53,664 bases of DNA from Chthoniobacterales bacterium (lineage in GTDB: Bacteria > Verrucomicrobiota > Verrucomicrobiia > Chthoniobacterales > UBA10450). Where the stretch lies: positions 1-53,664 of the forward strand of contig JACDGS010000029.1 in the NCBI GenBank assembly GCA_013821455.1, read 5' to 3'. This document shows, piece after piece, positions 1-8,002 of this stretch (the stretch's first letter is position 1; every line of letters begins with the position of its first letter). A program made the position numbers and the translations under genes. Under the pieces are notes generated by a model. That model was not told the origin of the DNA. It was given only the letters and a program-made list of their open reading frames with translations, and did no database searches.

Positions 1-654
1 ACGCTTGATAGCTTCAAGACCTCTAACACCGCGATCTATAACTTCGTTAAGAGCGAGTTGAAGGAGCACTTCATCATCCTTCCGCCGAGCGGGCCGGTAA
101 CTGGTGTCTATGCGGCAACGGATACGAGTCGCGGTGTCTGGAAAGCGCCCGCGAACGTTAGCCTGGCCGATGTCATCGAGCCGATGGTGAAGCTTGATAC
201 CACCACGCAGGATGCACTCAACGTGGATGCGACTTCTGGTAAGTCCATCAATGCCCTGCGCTCTTTTGCGGCCAAGGGCACACTGGTCTGGGGCGCGCGC
301 ACGCTGGATGGGAATAGCAATGAGTGGCGTTATATCTCGGTCCGGCGCTTCTTTAATATGGTGGAAGAGTCAGTCAAGAAATCTACCTACTGGGCGGTCT
401 TTGAGACTAACGACGCTAACACCTGGGTAAAGGTGCGCGGCATGATCGAGAACTATCTTACCCAAAAGTGGAGGGACGGCGCCCTCGCCGGGGCGACGAC
501 GAAGGATGCCTTTTTCGTGCGCTGTGGGTTGGGCACGACCATGACCAGCCAGGATATCCTCGAAGGAAGAATGAATGTGGAAATCGGGATGGCGGTCGTC
601 CGTCCGGCCGAATTTATCATCCTGAAGTTTTCGCACAAGTTACAGACGTCCTGA
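1..654 (+). CDS. eCIS contractile sheath protein, C-terminal part (5' truncated by window edge)
   Basis: The reading frame is open from base 1, so the start lies left of the window; about 217 residues are visible. The C-terminal part matches the phage tail sheath family: a SVRRFFNMVEESV helix, the W-V-K-V-R segment and the closing PAEFIILKFSHKL strand, which in sheath proteins reaches into the neighbouring subunit. In an eCIS this protein forms the contractile outer cylinder that drives the inner tube into a target cell (family knowledge). Two tube genes follow after a 45-base gap, as in Afp/PVC loci. Because Afp-type loci usually carry several sheath paralogues, which paralogue this is cannot be decided from the fragment. 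Confidence 0.9.
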   Translation, partial: TLDSFKTSNTAIYNFVKSELKEHFIILPPSGPVTGVYAATDTSRGVWKAPANVSLADVIEPMVKLDTTTQDALNVDATSGKSINALRSFAAKGTLVWGARTLDGNSNEWRYISVRRFFNMVEESVKKSTYWAVFETNDANTWVKVRGMIENYLTQKWRDGALAGATTKDAFFVRCGLGTTMTSQDILEGRMNVEIGMAVVRPAEFIILKFSHKLQTS

Positions 655-699
655 CCCTGCTTACCTCACTCAGTTAACACTTAGCAATCCTATAATACT

Positions 700-1137
700 A
701 TGATTACAGCGGCTTATCCTCTTCCGGTTTTCCACTTCATCGTCGAGTGGGGCGGACAACGTATCGGCTTCTCCGAAGTGAGCGGCCTAACCCAGGAGAA
801 TCAGCCGATCGAATATCGCGATGGCTCGTTCCCGGAGTATTCCTCGATCAAAATGCCGGGCCTGCGCAAGTTCAACAATATAACTCTCAAGCGCGGCATC
901 GTAAAAAGCGACAATGATTTCTGGCTCTGGCTCTCCACGATCAAGCTAAACACTGTGGAACGGCGCGACCTTGTCATTAGCCTGCTCAACGAGATGCACA
1001 TGCCGGTGATGGTGTGGAAAATCCATCGCGCCTTCCCCGTCAAAGTGGAAGGCCCGGGATTAAAGGCTACCGGCAACGAGGTCGCCATCGAGTCGATCGA
1101 AATCGCGCACGAAGGCTTGGAACTTCAGAATGACTGA
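700..1137 (+). CDS. eCIS inner tube protein (T4 gp19 / Afp1-Afp5 type)
   Basis: 145 residues, the usual size for a T4 gp19-like tail tube subunit. The hallmarks are the opening P-V-F-H-F-x-V-E-W with the FSEVSGL motif at about residues 26-32, the L-K-R-G turn at about 64-67, and the closing segment NEVAIESIEIAHEGLEL. It would polymerise into the inner tube that is pushed out on contraction and that carries cargo in its lumen. Its TGA stop shares one base with the start of the next tube gene, which suggests translational coupling. The second, longer-loop paralogue downstream suggests one is the main tube protein and the other an adaptor near the baseplate; which is which is an inference. Confidence 0.9.
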   Translation: MITAAYPLPVFHFIVEWGGQRIGFSEVSGLTQENQPIEYRDGSFPEYSSIKMPGLRKFNNITLKRGIVKSDNDFWLWLSTIKLNTVERRDLVISLLNEMHMPVMVWKIHRAFPVKVEGPGLKATGNEVAIESIEIAHEGLELQND

Positions 1138-1583
1138 TGAGTTACTACCCACCGCCGGGCTTCCACTTCAAAGTTGAAGTCCAGGACCTGCTGCCGGCCC
1201 ATGAGGACGATGTCCGCTTTACCGAAGTGGGAGGTCTTTCGGTGGAGCTGGGGACCGAAGACATAGCCGAAGGCGGGGAGAATCGTTTCACGCAGAAATT
1301 CCCACTGCGCGCGAAGTATCCGGAGTTAGTGCTGAAGCGGGGAGTGCTGGTTAACTCTGCCGTCACGGAGTGGATTCGCCAGTGCATCGAAGATCTCACC
1401 ATCACACCAAAGGATATCTTCGTGAAGCTGCTCAATGAAGAACATCAGCCCTTACTTACCTGGCAGATAGTCAAAGCCTATCCGACGAAGTGGGCCGTGA
1501 GTGACTTAAACTCGACCAGTAACACGGTAGTTATCGAGAGCCTGCAGCTCTTCTATCAATACTTCAGCTTAAAGAAGACCTAG
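1137..1583 (+). CDS. eCIS inner tube protein paralogue (gp19 family)
   Basis: 148 residues with the same fold signature as the preceding gene: PGFHFKVEV opening, FTEVGGLSVE at about residue 29, L-V-L-K-R-G at about 68, and a closing VVIESLQLFYQYF strand. The ATG overlaps the previous stop by one base (TGATG). Sequence identity to the first tube protein is low, so the pair is not a recent duplication. In Afp/PVC loci the second gp19-type protein (Afp5-like) sits at the tube-baseplate junction; that role is assumed from gene order only. Confidence 0.88.
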   Translation: MSYYPPPGFHFKVEVQDLLPAHEDDVRFTEVGGLSVELGTEDIAEGGENRFTQKFPLRAKYPELVLKRGVLVNSAVTEWIRQCIEDLTITPKDIFVKLLNEEHQPLLTWQIVKAYPTKWAVSDLNSTSNTVVIESLQLFYQYFSLKKT

Positions 1584-1585
1584 TT

Positions 1586-1747
1586 ATGCCAGTTATCGTC
1601 GATGAAGTAGTTATCTCGGTCGAAGTCTCGAACAAGGCTGCTGGTGGAAGCGCCGCGCCTACTTCCGCGACCCAGGATAAGCAGACGATCGTCGGAGAGT
1701 GTGTCGAGCGCGTCCTCGATATCCTGCGCCAAAAGGAGGAACGCTAG
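1586..1747 (+). CDS. Small DUF5908-type eCIS protein (Afp6 position)
   Basis: A 53-residue ORF starting with ATG two bases after the upstream stop and ending one base before the next ATG. It begins MPVIVDEVVISVEV and ends VERVLDILRQKEER: a short beta segment, a Ser/Ala/Thr-rich linker and an amphipathic C-terminal helix. Small proteins of this layout (DUF5908) occupy the position between tube and LysM genes in many eCIS loci. Their function is not established; they may be an assembly or adaptor peptide. The seamless packing and fit to the gene order are the main reasons to accept so short a gene. Confidence 0.75.
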   Translation: MPVIVDEVVISVEVSNKAAGGSAAPTSATQDKQTIVGECVERVLDILRQKEER

Positions 1748-1748
1748 G

Positions 1749-2417
1749 ATGGCTGACCGCGGCACGCTGGAGAAGCTGGCCATTCTGGCCTTCGACAAAG
1801 CCGATTATTCGGGGCCCGACATCTCCAGGTTCACATCGTTCGTTAATCCGAATGAGATCACGCTCGCCTATGAGATGGAGTACGACGCGGCGCAAGGTTC
1901 GGGCACGAACGGCAGCCGCATGACCTTCAAGAGCGTCAAACCCGGAGACTTGTCGCTGACCTTCTTCATCGACGGAACCGGGGCGAACGGAAAGCTCATC
2001 GACGTTCAGCAGAAGGTTGAAAAATTCCAGTTAGTCACAGGCTACAACGGCGCCATCCATCGCCCTAACTACCTCAAGGTGATGTGGGGCACGCTTCAGA
2101 TAAAACGCTGCGTCCTGAAAAGCGCTTCCATTGCTTACAAGTTATTTAAATCTGACGGTGTGCCACTGCGAGCTGTTATCACCGCGACCTTTACGGATAA
2201 CTCGGACGATAAGACCCGCGTAGCTCTGTCTCAGGACCAATCTCCGGATCTCACTCACATCCGGCTGATCAAAGCCGGCGATAACCTGCCCGCGCTTTGT
2301 TTCGCGATTTACAACGACCCACTCTATTACCTGCAGGTCGCACGCCAAAATGGCCTCGATGACTTTCGCCGGCTCGTGCCGGGAACAAAGATCGCCTTCC
2401 CGCCGTTAGGCAAATGA
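1749..2417 (+). CDS. LysM-domain tube initiator / baseplate hub protein (Afp7-like)
   Basis: 222 residues from the ATG at 1749, one base after the previous stop; a longer in-frame extension upstream overlaps the small gene and is not needed. The first ~150 residues are a gp19-like beta domain (FVNPNEITLAYEMEY, then LSLTFFIDGTGA). The C-terminal ~50 residues form a LysM-like module (IRLIKAGDNLPALCF, ending PGTKIAFPP), as in T4 gp53 and Afp7. In contractile machines this protein links the central spike to the first tube ring, and the LysM part may touch peptidoglycan or the hub. A four-base spacer separates it from the spike gene. Confidence 0.82.
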   Translation: MADRGTLEKLAILAFDKADYSGPDISRFTSFVNPNEITLAYEMEYDAAQGSGTNGSRMTFKSVKPGDLSLTFFIDGTGANGKLIDVQQKVEKFQLVTGYNGAIHRPNYLKVMWGTLQIKRCVLKSASIAYKLFKSDGVPLRAVITATFTDNSDDKTRVALSQDQSPDLTHIRLIKAGDNLPALCFAIYNDPLYYLQVARQNGLDDFRRLVPGTKIAFPPLGK

Positions 2418-2420
2418 GTT

Positions 2421-4166
2421 ATGCCCGAGTCACGCACCCTGCCGATCGCCGCGGAGCACCGCGAGTTTACGATCAAGGTGGAGGGGACGGCCGTCCCGCG
2501 CTCGGAGCAGTTAGTCGCGGCCTATATCACGAAGGCGGTTAATAAGGTTGCCGCGGCGCGATTGATCTATCTCGATGGCGCGGCCGCCTCGAGCGATTTT
2601 CCACTTAGCAATAAGGATACCTTTATTCCTGGAAAGAAGGTGGAGATACTCGCCGGTCCGGCGGATAACCCTGTCTCTCTTTTTCACGGGATCGTCGTGC
2701 GCCAGGGCGTGAAGGTGCGCGATCATACTGCGCCCCAGCTCGTAGTGGAATGCCGGCATGCGGCGGTGAAGCTGACGATAGGACGCAAGAATGGCTATTT
2801 CTTCGACAAGAAGGATAGCGATATCATGCAAGACTTACTCTCGAAGGCGAGCCTCGCAGCAGAGGTAGAAGATACGACGGTTAGTTATAAGCAGCAGGTG
2901 CAGTATTATTCCACCGATTGGGATTTCCTTCTTACTCGTGCGGAAGCGAACGGGAAGCTTGTCCTGACTAATAGCGAGAAGGTCGAGGTGAAGAAGCCTA
3001 ACCTTTCCGGCTCGCCCGTCTGCACGTTGCAATTCGGCGCCACCGTTCTCGAGCTCGACGCTGAGATAGATGCTCGCTCGCAGTACGGTGCGGTGAAGAG
3101 TTTCTCCTGGGATTCCAGCCAGCAAAGTGTCTCGGAAAAAGACGCCAGCGATCCAAGTGTGACTGGGCCAGGTAACCTAACGACAAGTGACTTATCCTCA
3201 GCTCTGAGTGCGGCTGAGTATCGCCTGCAGCATGTTGCGGTCACTGAAGAAGAATCTCAGGCGTGGGCGGATTCGGAATGGCTTCGTTCGCAGATGAGTC
3301 GAGTGAACGGCCGGGTAAAATGCGAAGGATTGGGAACAGTCAACCCGGGAGACCTTGTCACTCTGGCGGGAGTGAGCGATCGCTTTAACGGCAAAGTCTT
3401 TGTCACCGGCGTGCGGCAGGATTTCGATACCGTGCAGGCTTGGAAGACTCATATCCAGTTCGGCAGCGTAGATACCAGGATAGCCGACGATGGAAATAGC
3501 GTTTCTGCCCCGCGCGCCGCAGCCTTATTGCCGGCGGTCTCGGGGTTACAAATAGGCGTCGTAGTAAGTAACGAAGACCCTGAAGGCGAGGATCGTGTCC
3601 GTGTGCGCATGCCTCTGGTGAGTGCGGACGAAGATGGCACCTGGGCGCGCGTGGCTGTCTTAGACGCGGGCGATCAGCGCGGCTTTTTCTTCCGGCCGGA
3701 GATAGACGACGAAGTAGTCCTTGGATTCTTAAACGACGATCCTCGTCAGGCGATCATCCTGGGCATGCTTCATAGCAGTGCCAAGCCCGCGCCCCTGACC
3801 GGATCGGATGACAACGATGAGAAGGTCTTCCAAAGCCGTTCGAAGATGAAGCTCTACTTCGACGATAAGAACAAGGTGATGAGCCTGGAAACACCCGCGG
3901 GCAATAAGATCACTCTGAGTGAGCAGGATAAGACTCTTAAGTTACAGGATCAAAACGGTAACAAGATAGAGATGACTTCCGACGGGATTAAGATCGAAAG
4001 CGTCAAGGCGCTGCAGCTCAAAGGCGGCACCGAGATGAAGATGGAATCGGGGACAGCCTTCAATGCCAAGGGCGGCACGGAATTGAAACTGGAAGGTACT
4101 TCCAGCGCGGAAATTTCCAGCGCCGCTACAACCAAAATCAAAGGCGGGATGGTCCAGCTTAACTAA
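2421..4166 (+). CDS. VgrG-like central spike protein (Afp8 type)
   Basis: 581 residues. Residues ~1-350 form the gpD/gp27-like hub domain (for example VECRHAAVKLTIGRKNG and the Y-Y-S-T-D-W-D-F-L segment). Residues ~370-450 are the gp5-type OB domain (IGVVVSNEDPEGEDRVRV, later FFFRPEIDDEVVLGF and PRQAIILGML). The tail, from ~470 to the end, is a repetitive beta-prism rich in K, E, T and S with recurring L-K-L, I-K-I and G-G-T-E steps, the triple-stranded needle of a trimer. It would sit at the tip of the inner tube and is capped by the PAAR protein encoded next. No extra effector domain is fused to the C-terminus. Confidence 0.93.
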   Translation: MPESRTLPIAAEHREFTIKVEGTAVPRSEQLVAAYITKAVNKVAAARLIYLDGAAASSDFPLSNKDTFIPGKKVEILAGPADNPVSLFHGIVVRQGVKVRDHTAPQLVVECRHAAVKLTIGRKNGYFFDKKDSDIMQDLLSKASLAAEVEDTTVSYKQQVQYYSTDWDFLLTRAEANGKLVLTNSEKVEVKKPNLSGSPVCTLQFGATVLELDAEIDARSQYGAVKSFSWDSSQQSVSEKDASDPSVTGPGNLTTSDLSSALSAAEYRLQHVAVTEEESQAWADSEWLRSQMSRVNGRVKCEGLGTVNPGDLVTLAGVSDRFNGKVFVTGVRQDFDTVQAWKTHIQFGSVDTRIADDGNSVSAPRAAALLPAVSGLQIGVVVSNEDPEGEDRVRVRMPLVSADEDGTWARVAVLDAGDQRGFFFRPEIDDEVVLGFLNDDPRQAIILGMLHSSAKPAPLTGSDDNDEKVFQSRSKMKLYFDDKNKVMSLETPAGNKITLSEQDKTLKLQDQNGNKIEMTSDGIKIESVKALQLKGGTEMKMESGTAFNAKGGTELKLEGTSSAEISSAATTKIKGGMVQLN

Positions 4167-4202
4167 TCGGCCAGCTAACTAACGAGTAAAGCACTAAGAC
4201 TT

Positions 4203-4481
4203 ATGCCAGCAGCAGCGCGAGTCGGCGATATCACCAATCACGGCGGAACTATCATCGGACCGGGTGTAGGCACAGTCTTAATCGGTGGACAGCCCGCTGC
4301 GGTCGTGGGTGATACTCACATCTGTTCCCTTCCGCCGGTCGGACATCAGCCGACGGCCAGTGTCTTTCCCGCGGGCAGCGTCACGGTCATGATCGGGAAC
4401 AAGCCCGCCCTGCGCACGACCGATGCGTGTATCTGCGGTGCGATGGCGGCAATAGGAGCGCCTACGGTCATCATTAATTAA
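4203..4481 (+). CDS. PAAR-domain spike tip protein
   Basis: 92 residues, all one PAAR domain. Visible are ARVGDITNHGGTI, GTVLIGGQPAAVVGD, a histidine and cysteine suited to Zn binding in D-T-H-I-C, GHQPTASVFPAGS, and a final C-I-C-G turn. PAAR proteins form a metal-bound cone that sharpens the VgrG tip. It follows the spike gene by 36 bases; the gap holds no gene. There is no C-terminal extension, so it is structural rather than an effector-bearing PAAR. Confidence 0.95.
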   Translation: MPAAARVGDITNHGGTIIGPGVGTVLIGGQPAAVVGDTHICSLPPVGHQPTASVFPAGSVTVMIGNKPALRTTDACICGAMAAIGAPTVIIN

Positions 4482-4482
4482 C

Positions 4483-4941
4483 GTGAGTCCCATGGACACA
4501 AGCACAGCGAGCGCCACTCACATTTCTTTCCTGGGAACGGGCTGGAGTTTTCCGCCGGAATTCGTTCTCGAAACAGGTGAAGTGCTAATGACTTCCGACG
4601 AAGACGACATCGAAGCCAGCCTGAAGATCCTACTCGGCACGGCCTTCGGTGAACGCTTTCTCAATCCACAGTACGGATTGGATATGCACCAGATTCTCTT
4701 CGAACCGATGAGCACGACCTTGACCACTTTTCTGAAAGATAAGGCCAGGATCACGATCCTTATTTATGAGCCCCGGATTAACCTACTGTACCTGGAACTC
4801 GATACTTCCGCGCAGATGGAAGGCCGCGTCTCCATCATCGTGGACTATGAGATTAAAGCGACGAACTCGCGCTTCAACCTCGTCTATCCTTTCTACATGG
4901 CCGAGGGTAGCGAAGTAAGAGCCAGCGTCGGCGTGACCTAG
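4483..4941 (+). CDS. Baseplate wedge protein, gp25/GPW family (Afp9-like)
   Basis: 152 residues if read from GTG at 4483; an in-frame ATG at 4492 is an alternative start and the sequence does not settle which is used. The gp25 core runs from about residue 30 to the end: D-D-I-E-A-S-L-K-I-L-L-G-T-A-F-G-E-R-F, then N-P-Q-Y-G-L-D, and the family's conserved E-P-R-I signature at about 98-101. In contractile systems gp25 forms the wedge core with gp6/J-type proteins and nucleates sheath assembly. The two J-type genes that follow are its expected partners. Confidence 0.92.
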   Translation: MSPMDTSTASATHISFLGTGWSFPPEFVLETGEVLMTSDEDDIEASLKILLGTAFGERFLNPQYGLDMHQILFEPMSTTLTTFLKDKARITILIYEPRINLLYLELDTSAQMEGRVSIIVDYEIKATNSRFNLVYPFYMAEGSEVRASVGVT

Positions 4942-4959
4942 GGTAAGGATAAGTCTGCC

Positions 4960-7900
4960 ATGGCCGCGAAAAGAATTATCCAGAACATGATTTCCCAGCT
5001 CGGACAGAGCCAGGGAGATCGTATCTCTCCGGCTTTGGGAGCGCACTTCGCAGATATAGACGAGCGCACGCCCGCAGACCTCTTACTCTTCGCCCAGCGC
5101 TTTGCGCCGTTGGTTAACTACTACCGTAGCGACATCGCTGCACCAACGGGTAACTGGAGCAGCTTCTTCACTAATTCGACGCCACCCGAGGGAGGACTAA
5201 CTCTGCCTCATCTGGCACTCTTCCTTTGCTTCCTCGAGCTCTATCGGCAGCCGCAAGAAATGCTTAACCGATTCACAGGTCGTCATCTCGATTTTTACTA
5301 TCGCGATGTCCTGGGCCTCACCAAAAAACCGGCGCTGCCGGATAAGGCGCACGTCCTTGTCACCCTGAAGAAAAAGTCGGGTCCCATCAGTCTTACCCCC
5401 GATGACACGCTAGCGGCGGGCAAGGACAATTCCGGGGTCGAGTTAGTCTATGCTCCGACCCGCGAGCAGACCATCGTTAACAGCGCGTCGGTTGATTCGC
5501 TGCGTTCGCTTTTTCTCGATCCCGCCAGTCATGGGATCGTTCGCTACGCACCTATCGCTAATTCCTCCGACGGATTAGGCGGCGCACTGCCGGCGACGCA
5601 GCCTAAGTGGCGGGCCTTTGGTTACGCCGGTTTGCCGCCGGCCGAAGTAGGCTTCGCCATCGCATCACCGGTCTTGAGAATGAAAGAAGGCACACGCACG
5701 ATTAGTATTAGTCTTAGCCTGGGAAATGTGTCGGCGAATTTCTCGCAGCTTCCTCTCAAAGGCGCGTTCAAGGCCTATGTAACCGGCGAGAAGGGCTGGT
5801 CGCTACTTGATATTTCAGCGGTGACTCTTATCGAGGGTAACATCCTCCGCTTCGAGCTTGCAGTTAGCCCCACGGAAAAAGCGGTCATCGATTATAATCC
5901 GGCGGTGCACGGTTACACTTATGCCGCGCAGGCTCCGATCGTTCAGTTCCTTCTCGACTCGAGTCTTAGCACAGCCGGCTATAGTGACTTTAAAAACCTG
6001 ACTATCAACAATGCTTCCGTTTCCGTTGAAGTAGCGACGGTCAGTTCGCTCGACTTGGAGAACGATGAAGGCACCCTGGACGCGGCCAAGGCTTTCCTTC
6101 CCTTTGGCCCGCAACCCACGGCGGGCTCCACCTTCATGGTAGGTTGCAGTGAGGCCCTGGCGAAAAAGCTATCCGAGATAAAGCTGACCATCAGATGGAA
6201 GGACGCGCCGACAAACTTCAGCGACTACTACTCTAACTATAGCTCGCCGGTGAGTAACATCTACTTCACCGCCAGCGTCGCATTTAGCGATGCCGGGACC
6301 TGGAATGACACCAGCAACACGGTTGGTCTTTTCGACGCGAGCAATGCCGCTAACGAACACACACTTACTTTCACGCCGGGTTCCTTTTCGGTCTCCAGCG
6401 GAGTCTCGGCCGGCATGCATCTCTTTGCCCTCGAGCAATCACGGAGCTTCTGGGGTGGAGTCGCGGTGGAGCGCTACCTGCGCGCGCGCCCGGTGCTATC
6501 CTCTTTCCAGTCAACGCCACCCGAGGCGCGCCGCGGATTCATTACCTTATCCCTTGATCGTGATTTTCTGCATGCGGCCTACCGGCGAGAGTACGCCGCC
6601 CATGTCATGCAATACAGCAAGGGTGCGGAAACTTCCCTTATTGTTCTGAACGAGCCTTACACTCCCGCCATTCAGCGTATCTCGCTGTCTTATAAGGCTC
6701 ACTCCGGCGAAGTGGCGATTGCGTCGGCCAGCCTCTCGGATTTCTCCAACCCCGATCTGCAGTTCTTTCATATTGCCTACTTTGGACAGATGCGGGAACA
6801 TGGCTATCAGCGTAACCAGTTTGACTTTCTGGCGGACAAACGAGTCTCGTTTCTACCGAGGTATGCGAACGAGGGCGAGCTTCTTATAGGTCTAAGTAAC
6901 CTGAATCCCGGAGATAGCGTGAGCATTCTCTTCGAGGTGGCGGAAGGAAGTGACGACCCCGATCTCGACCAGGAGGATATCTCATGGTCGGTCCTATGTG
7001 ATAACTACTGGCGATCGCTCACGAGCGAGAATGTGGTCCTCGACACGACGAATCAGTTACTCACGAGCGGAGTTATCACCTTTGTCATTCCTACCGAGGC
7101 AACCAGGCAACACACGATCGTTCCGAGCGACAGAATTTGGCTTAAAGCCGGCATTAAGGAGAAGGTCGAGGCTGTTTGCCAGGTCCTGGCTATCGCGGCG
7201 AACGCGGTGGAAGTAGAGCTACAATCCAAGGGTAACGATCCCAGCCACCTTCTGCTCCCGCTCGCCGCTGGCAAGATAAGTAAGTTCAAGAACGGTGTCG
7301 CGGCGGTGCAATCGGTCGCGCAGCCCTATCCCTCCTTTGGCGGCGCGGCGGAAGAAGGAGACGATAAGTTTCATGGCCGGGTCGCCGAGCGACTGCGTCA
7401 TAAGGATCGTTGTATCACACCGTGGGATTATGAGCGGATTGTGCTCGAGCAGTTTCCCAAGATTCATAAGGCTAAGTGTATTCCGCACGCGAAGGAAGGT
7501 TCCTGGCTGGCTCCGGGCCATGTCATGCTCATCGTGGTGCCAGACTTAAGGAACCAAAACGCGGTCGATCTGCTGGAGCCGAAGGTCAACGCGAATACGA
7601 TTAGCCGCGTGACCAGCTGGGTGGAAGCAAGGGCTGGCATGCAGGTGCAGTTACAAGTGAGGAACCCGAGTTATCAGCGCATCCAGCTTGATTTCAGGGT
7701 GAAATTCCGGCCCGGTTATGAGTTCAACTATTATAGCGAAAAGCTCAAGCAATCCTTGATTGCCTTTCTCTCGCCCTGGGCTTTCGACTCGGAGCGTGAC
7801 ATCTCTTTCGGGGGAAAAGTCTATAAGTCTGTCCTGGTCGATTTCGTCGAACGTCAAGCCGAAGTGGATTACGTGACCGACTTCAAAATGTTTAGCTACC

Positions 7901-8001
7901 TCCAAGGTCAGGCGAAGAACGACCTGAGTGAGGCCCACGCCACCACTCCTGATGCCATTCTGGTTTCGGATTACACTCATAGCGTAAGGGAAGCGGCCTG
8001 A
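4960..8001 (+). CDS. Baseplate J-like wedge protein (Afp11-like)
   Basis: 1013 residues starting at ATG 4960. The N-terminal ~150 residues contain an F-Y-Y-R-D-V-L-G-L segment typical of Afp11-type proteins. The middle is a series of beta domains. The C-terminal ~220 residues resemble gp6/baseplate J: DRCITPWDYERIVLEQFP, GHVMLIVVPDLRN, then ARAGMQVQLQVRNPSYQRIQ and a final LSPWAFDSERDISFG segment. It would form the outer wedge ring that locks the sheath until triggering. The stop is one base before the ATG of the second J-type gene, so the two are probably made in step. Confidence 0.88.
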   Translation: MAAKRIIQNMISQLGQSQGDRISPALGAHFADIDERTPADLLLFAQRFAPLVNYYRSDIAAPTGNWSSFFTNSTPPEGGLTLPHLALFLCFLELYRQPQEMLNRFTGRHLDFYYRDVLGLTKKPALPDKAHVLVTLKKKSGPISLTPDDTLAAGKDNSGVELVYAPTREQTIVNSASVDSLRSLFLDPASHGIVRYAPIANSSDGLGGALPATQPKWRAFGYAGLPPAEVGFAIASPVLRMKEGTRTISISLSLGNVSANFSQLPLKGAFKAYVTGEKGWSLLDISAVTLIEGNILRFELAVSPTEKAVIDYNPAVHGYTYAAQAPIVQFLLDSSLSTAGYSDFKNLTINNASVSVEVATVSSLDLENDEGTLDAAKAFLPFGPQPTAGSTFMVGCSEALAKKLSEIKLTIRWKDAPTNFSDYYSNYSSPVSNIYFTASVAFSDAGTWNDTSNTVGLFDASNAANEHTLTFTPGSFSVSSGVSAGMHLFALEQSRSFWGGVAVERYLRARPVLSSFQSTPPEARRGFITLSLDRDFLHAAYRREYAAHVMQYSKGAETSLIVLNEPYTPAIQRISLSYKAHSGEVAIASASLSDFSNPDLQFFHIAYFGQMREHGYQRNQFDFLADKRVSFLPRYANEGELLIGLSNLNPGDSVSILFEVAEGSDDPDLDQEDISWSVLCDNYWRSLTSENVVLDTTNQLLTSGVITFVIPTEATRQHTIVPSDRIWLKAGIKEKVEAVCQVLAIAANAVEVELQSKGNDPSHLLLPLAAGKISKFKNGVAAVQSVAQPYPSFGGAAEEGDDKFHGRVAERLRHKDRCITPWDYERIVLEQFPKIHKAKCIPHAKEGSWLAPGHVMLIVVPDLRNQNAVDLLEPKVNANTISRVTSWVEARAGMQVQLQVRNPSYQRIQLDFRVKFRPGYEFNYYSEKLKQSLIAFLSPWAFDSERDISFGGKVYKSVLVDFVERQAEVDYVTDFKMFSYLQGQAKNDLSEAHATTPDAILVSDYTHSVREAA

Positions 8002-8002
8002 G

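Noticed and set aside
2421-4481. VgrG and PAAR, with an RHS gene in the window, might suggest a type VI secretion system
   Set aside because: There is no Hcp, TssB/C or TssJLM. The gp19-type tubes, CIS tape measure, AAA+ ATPase and DUF4157 cargo are eCIS hallmarks.
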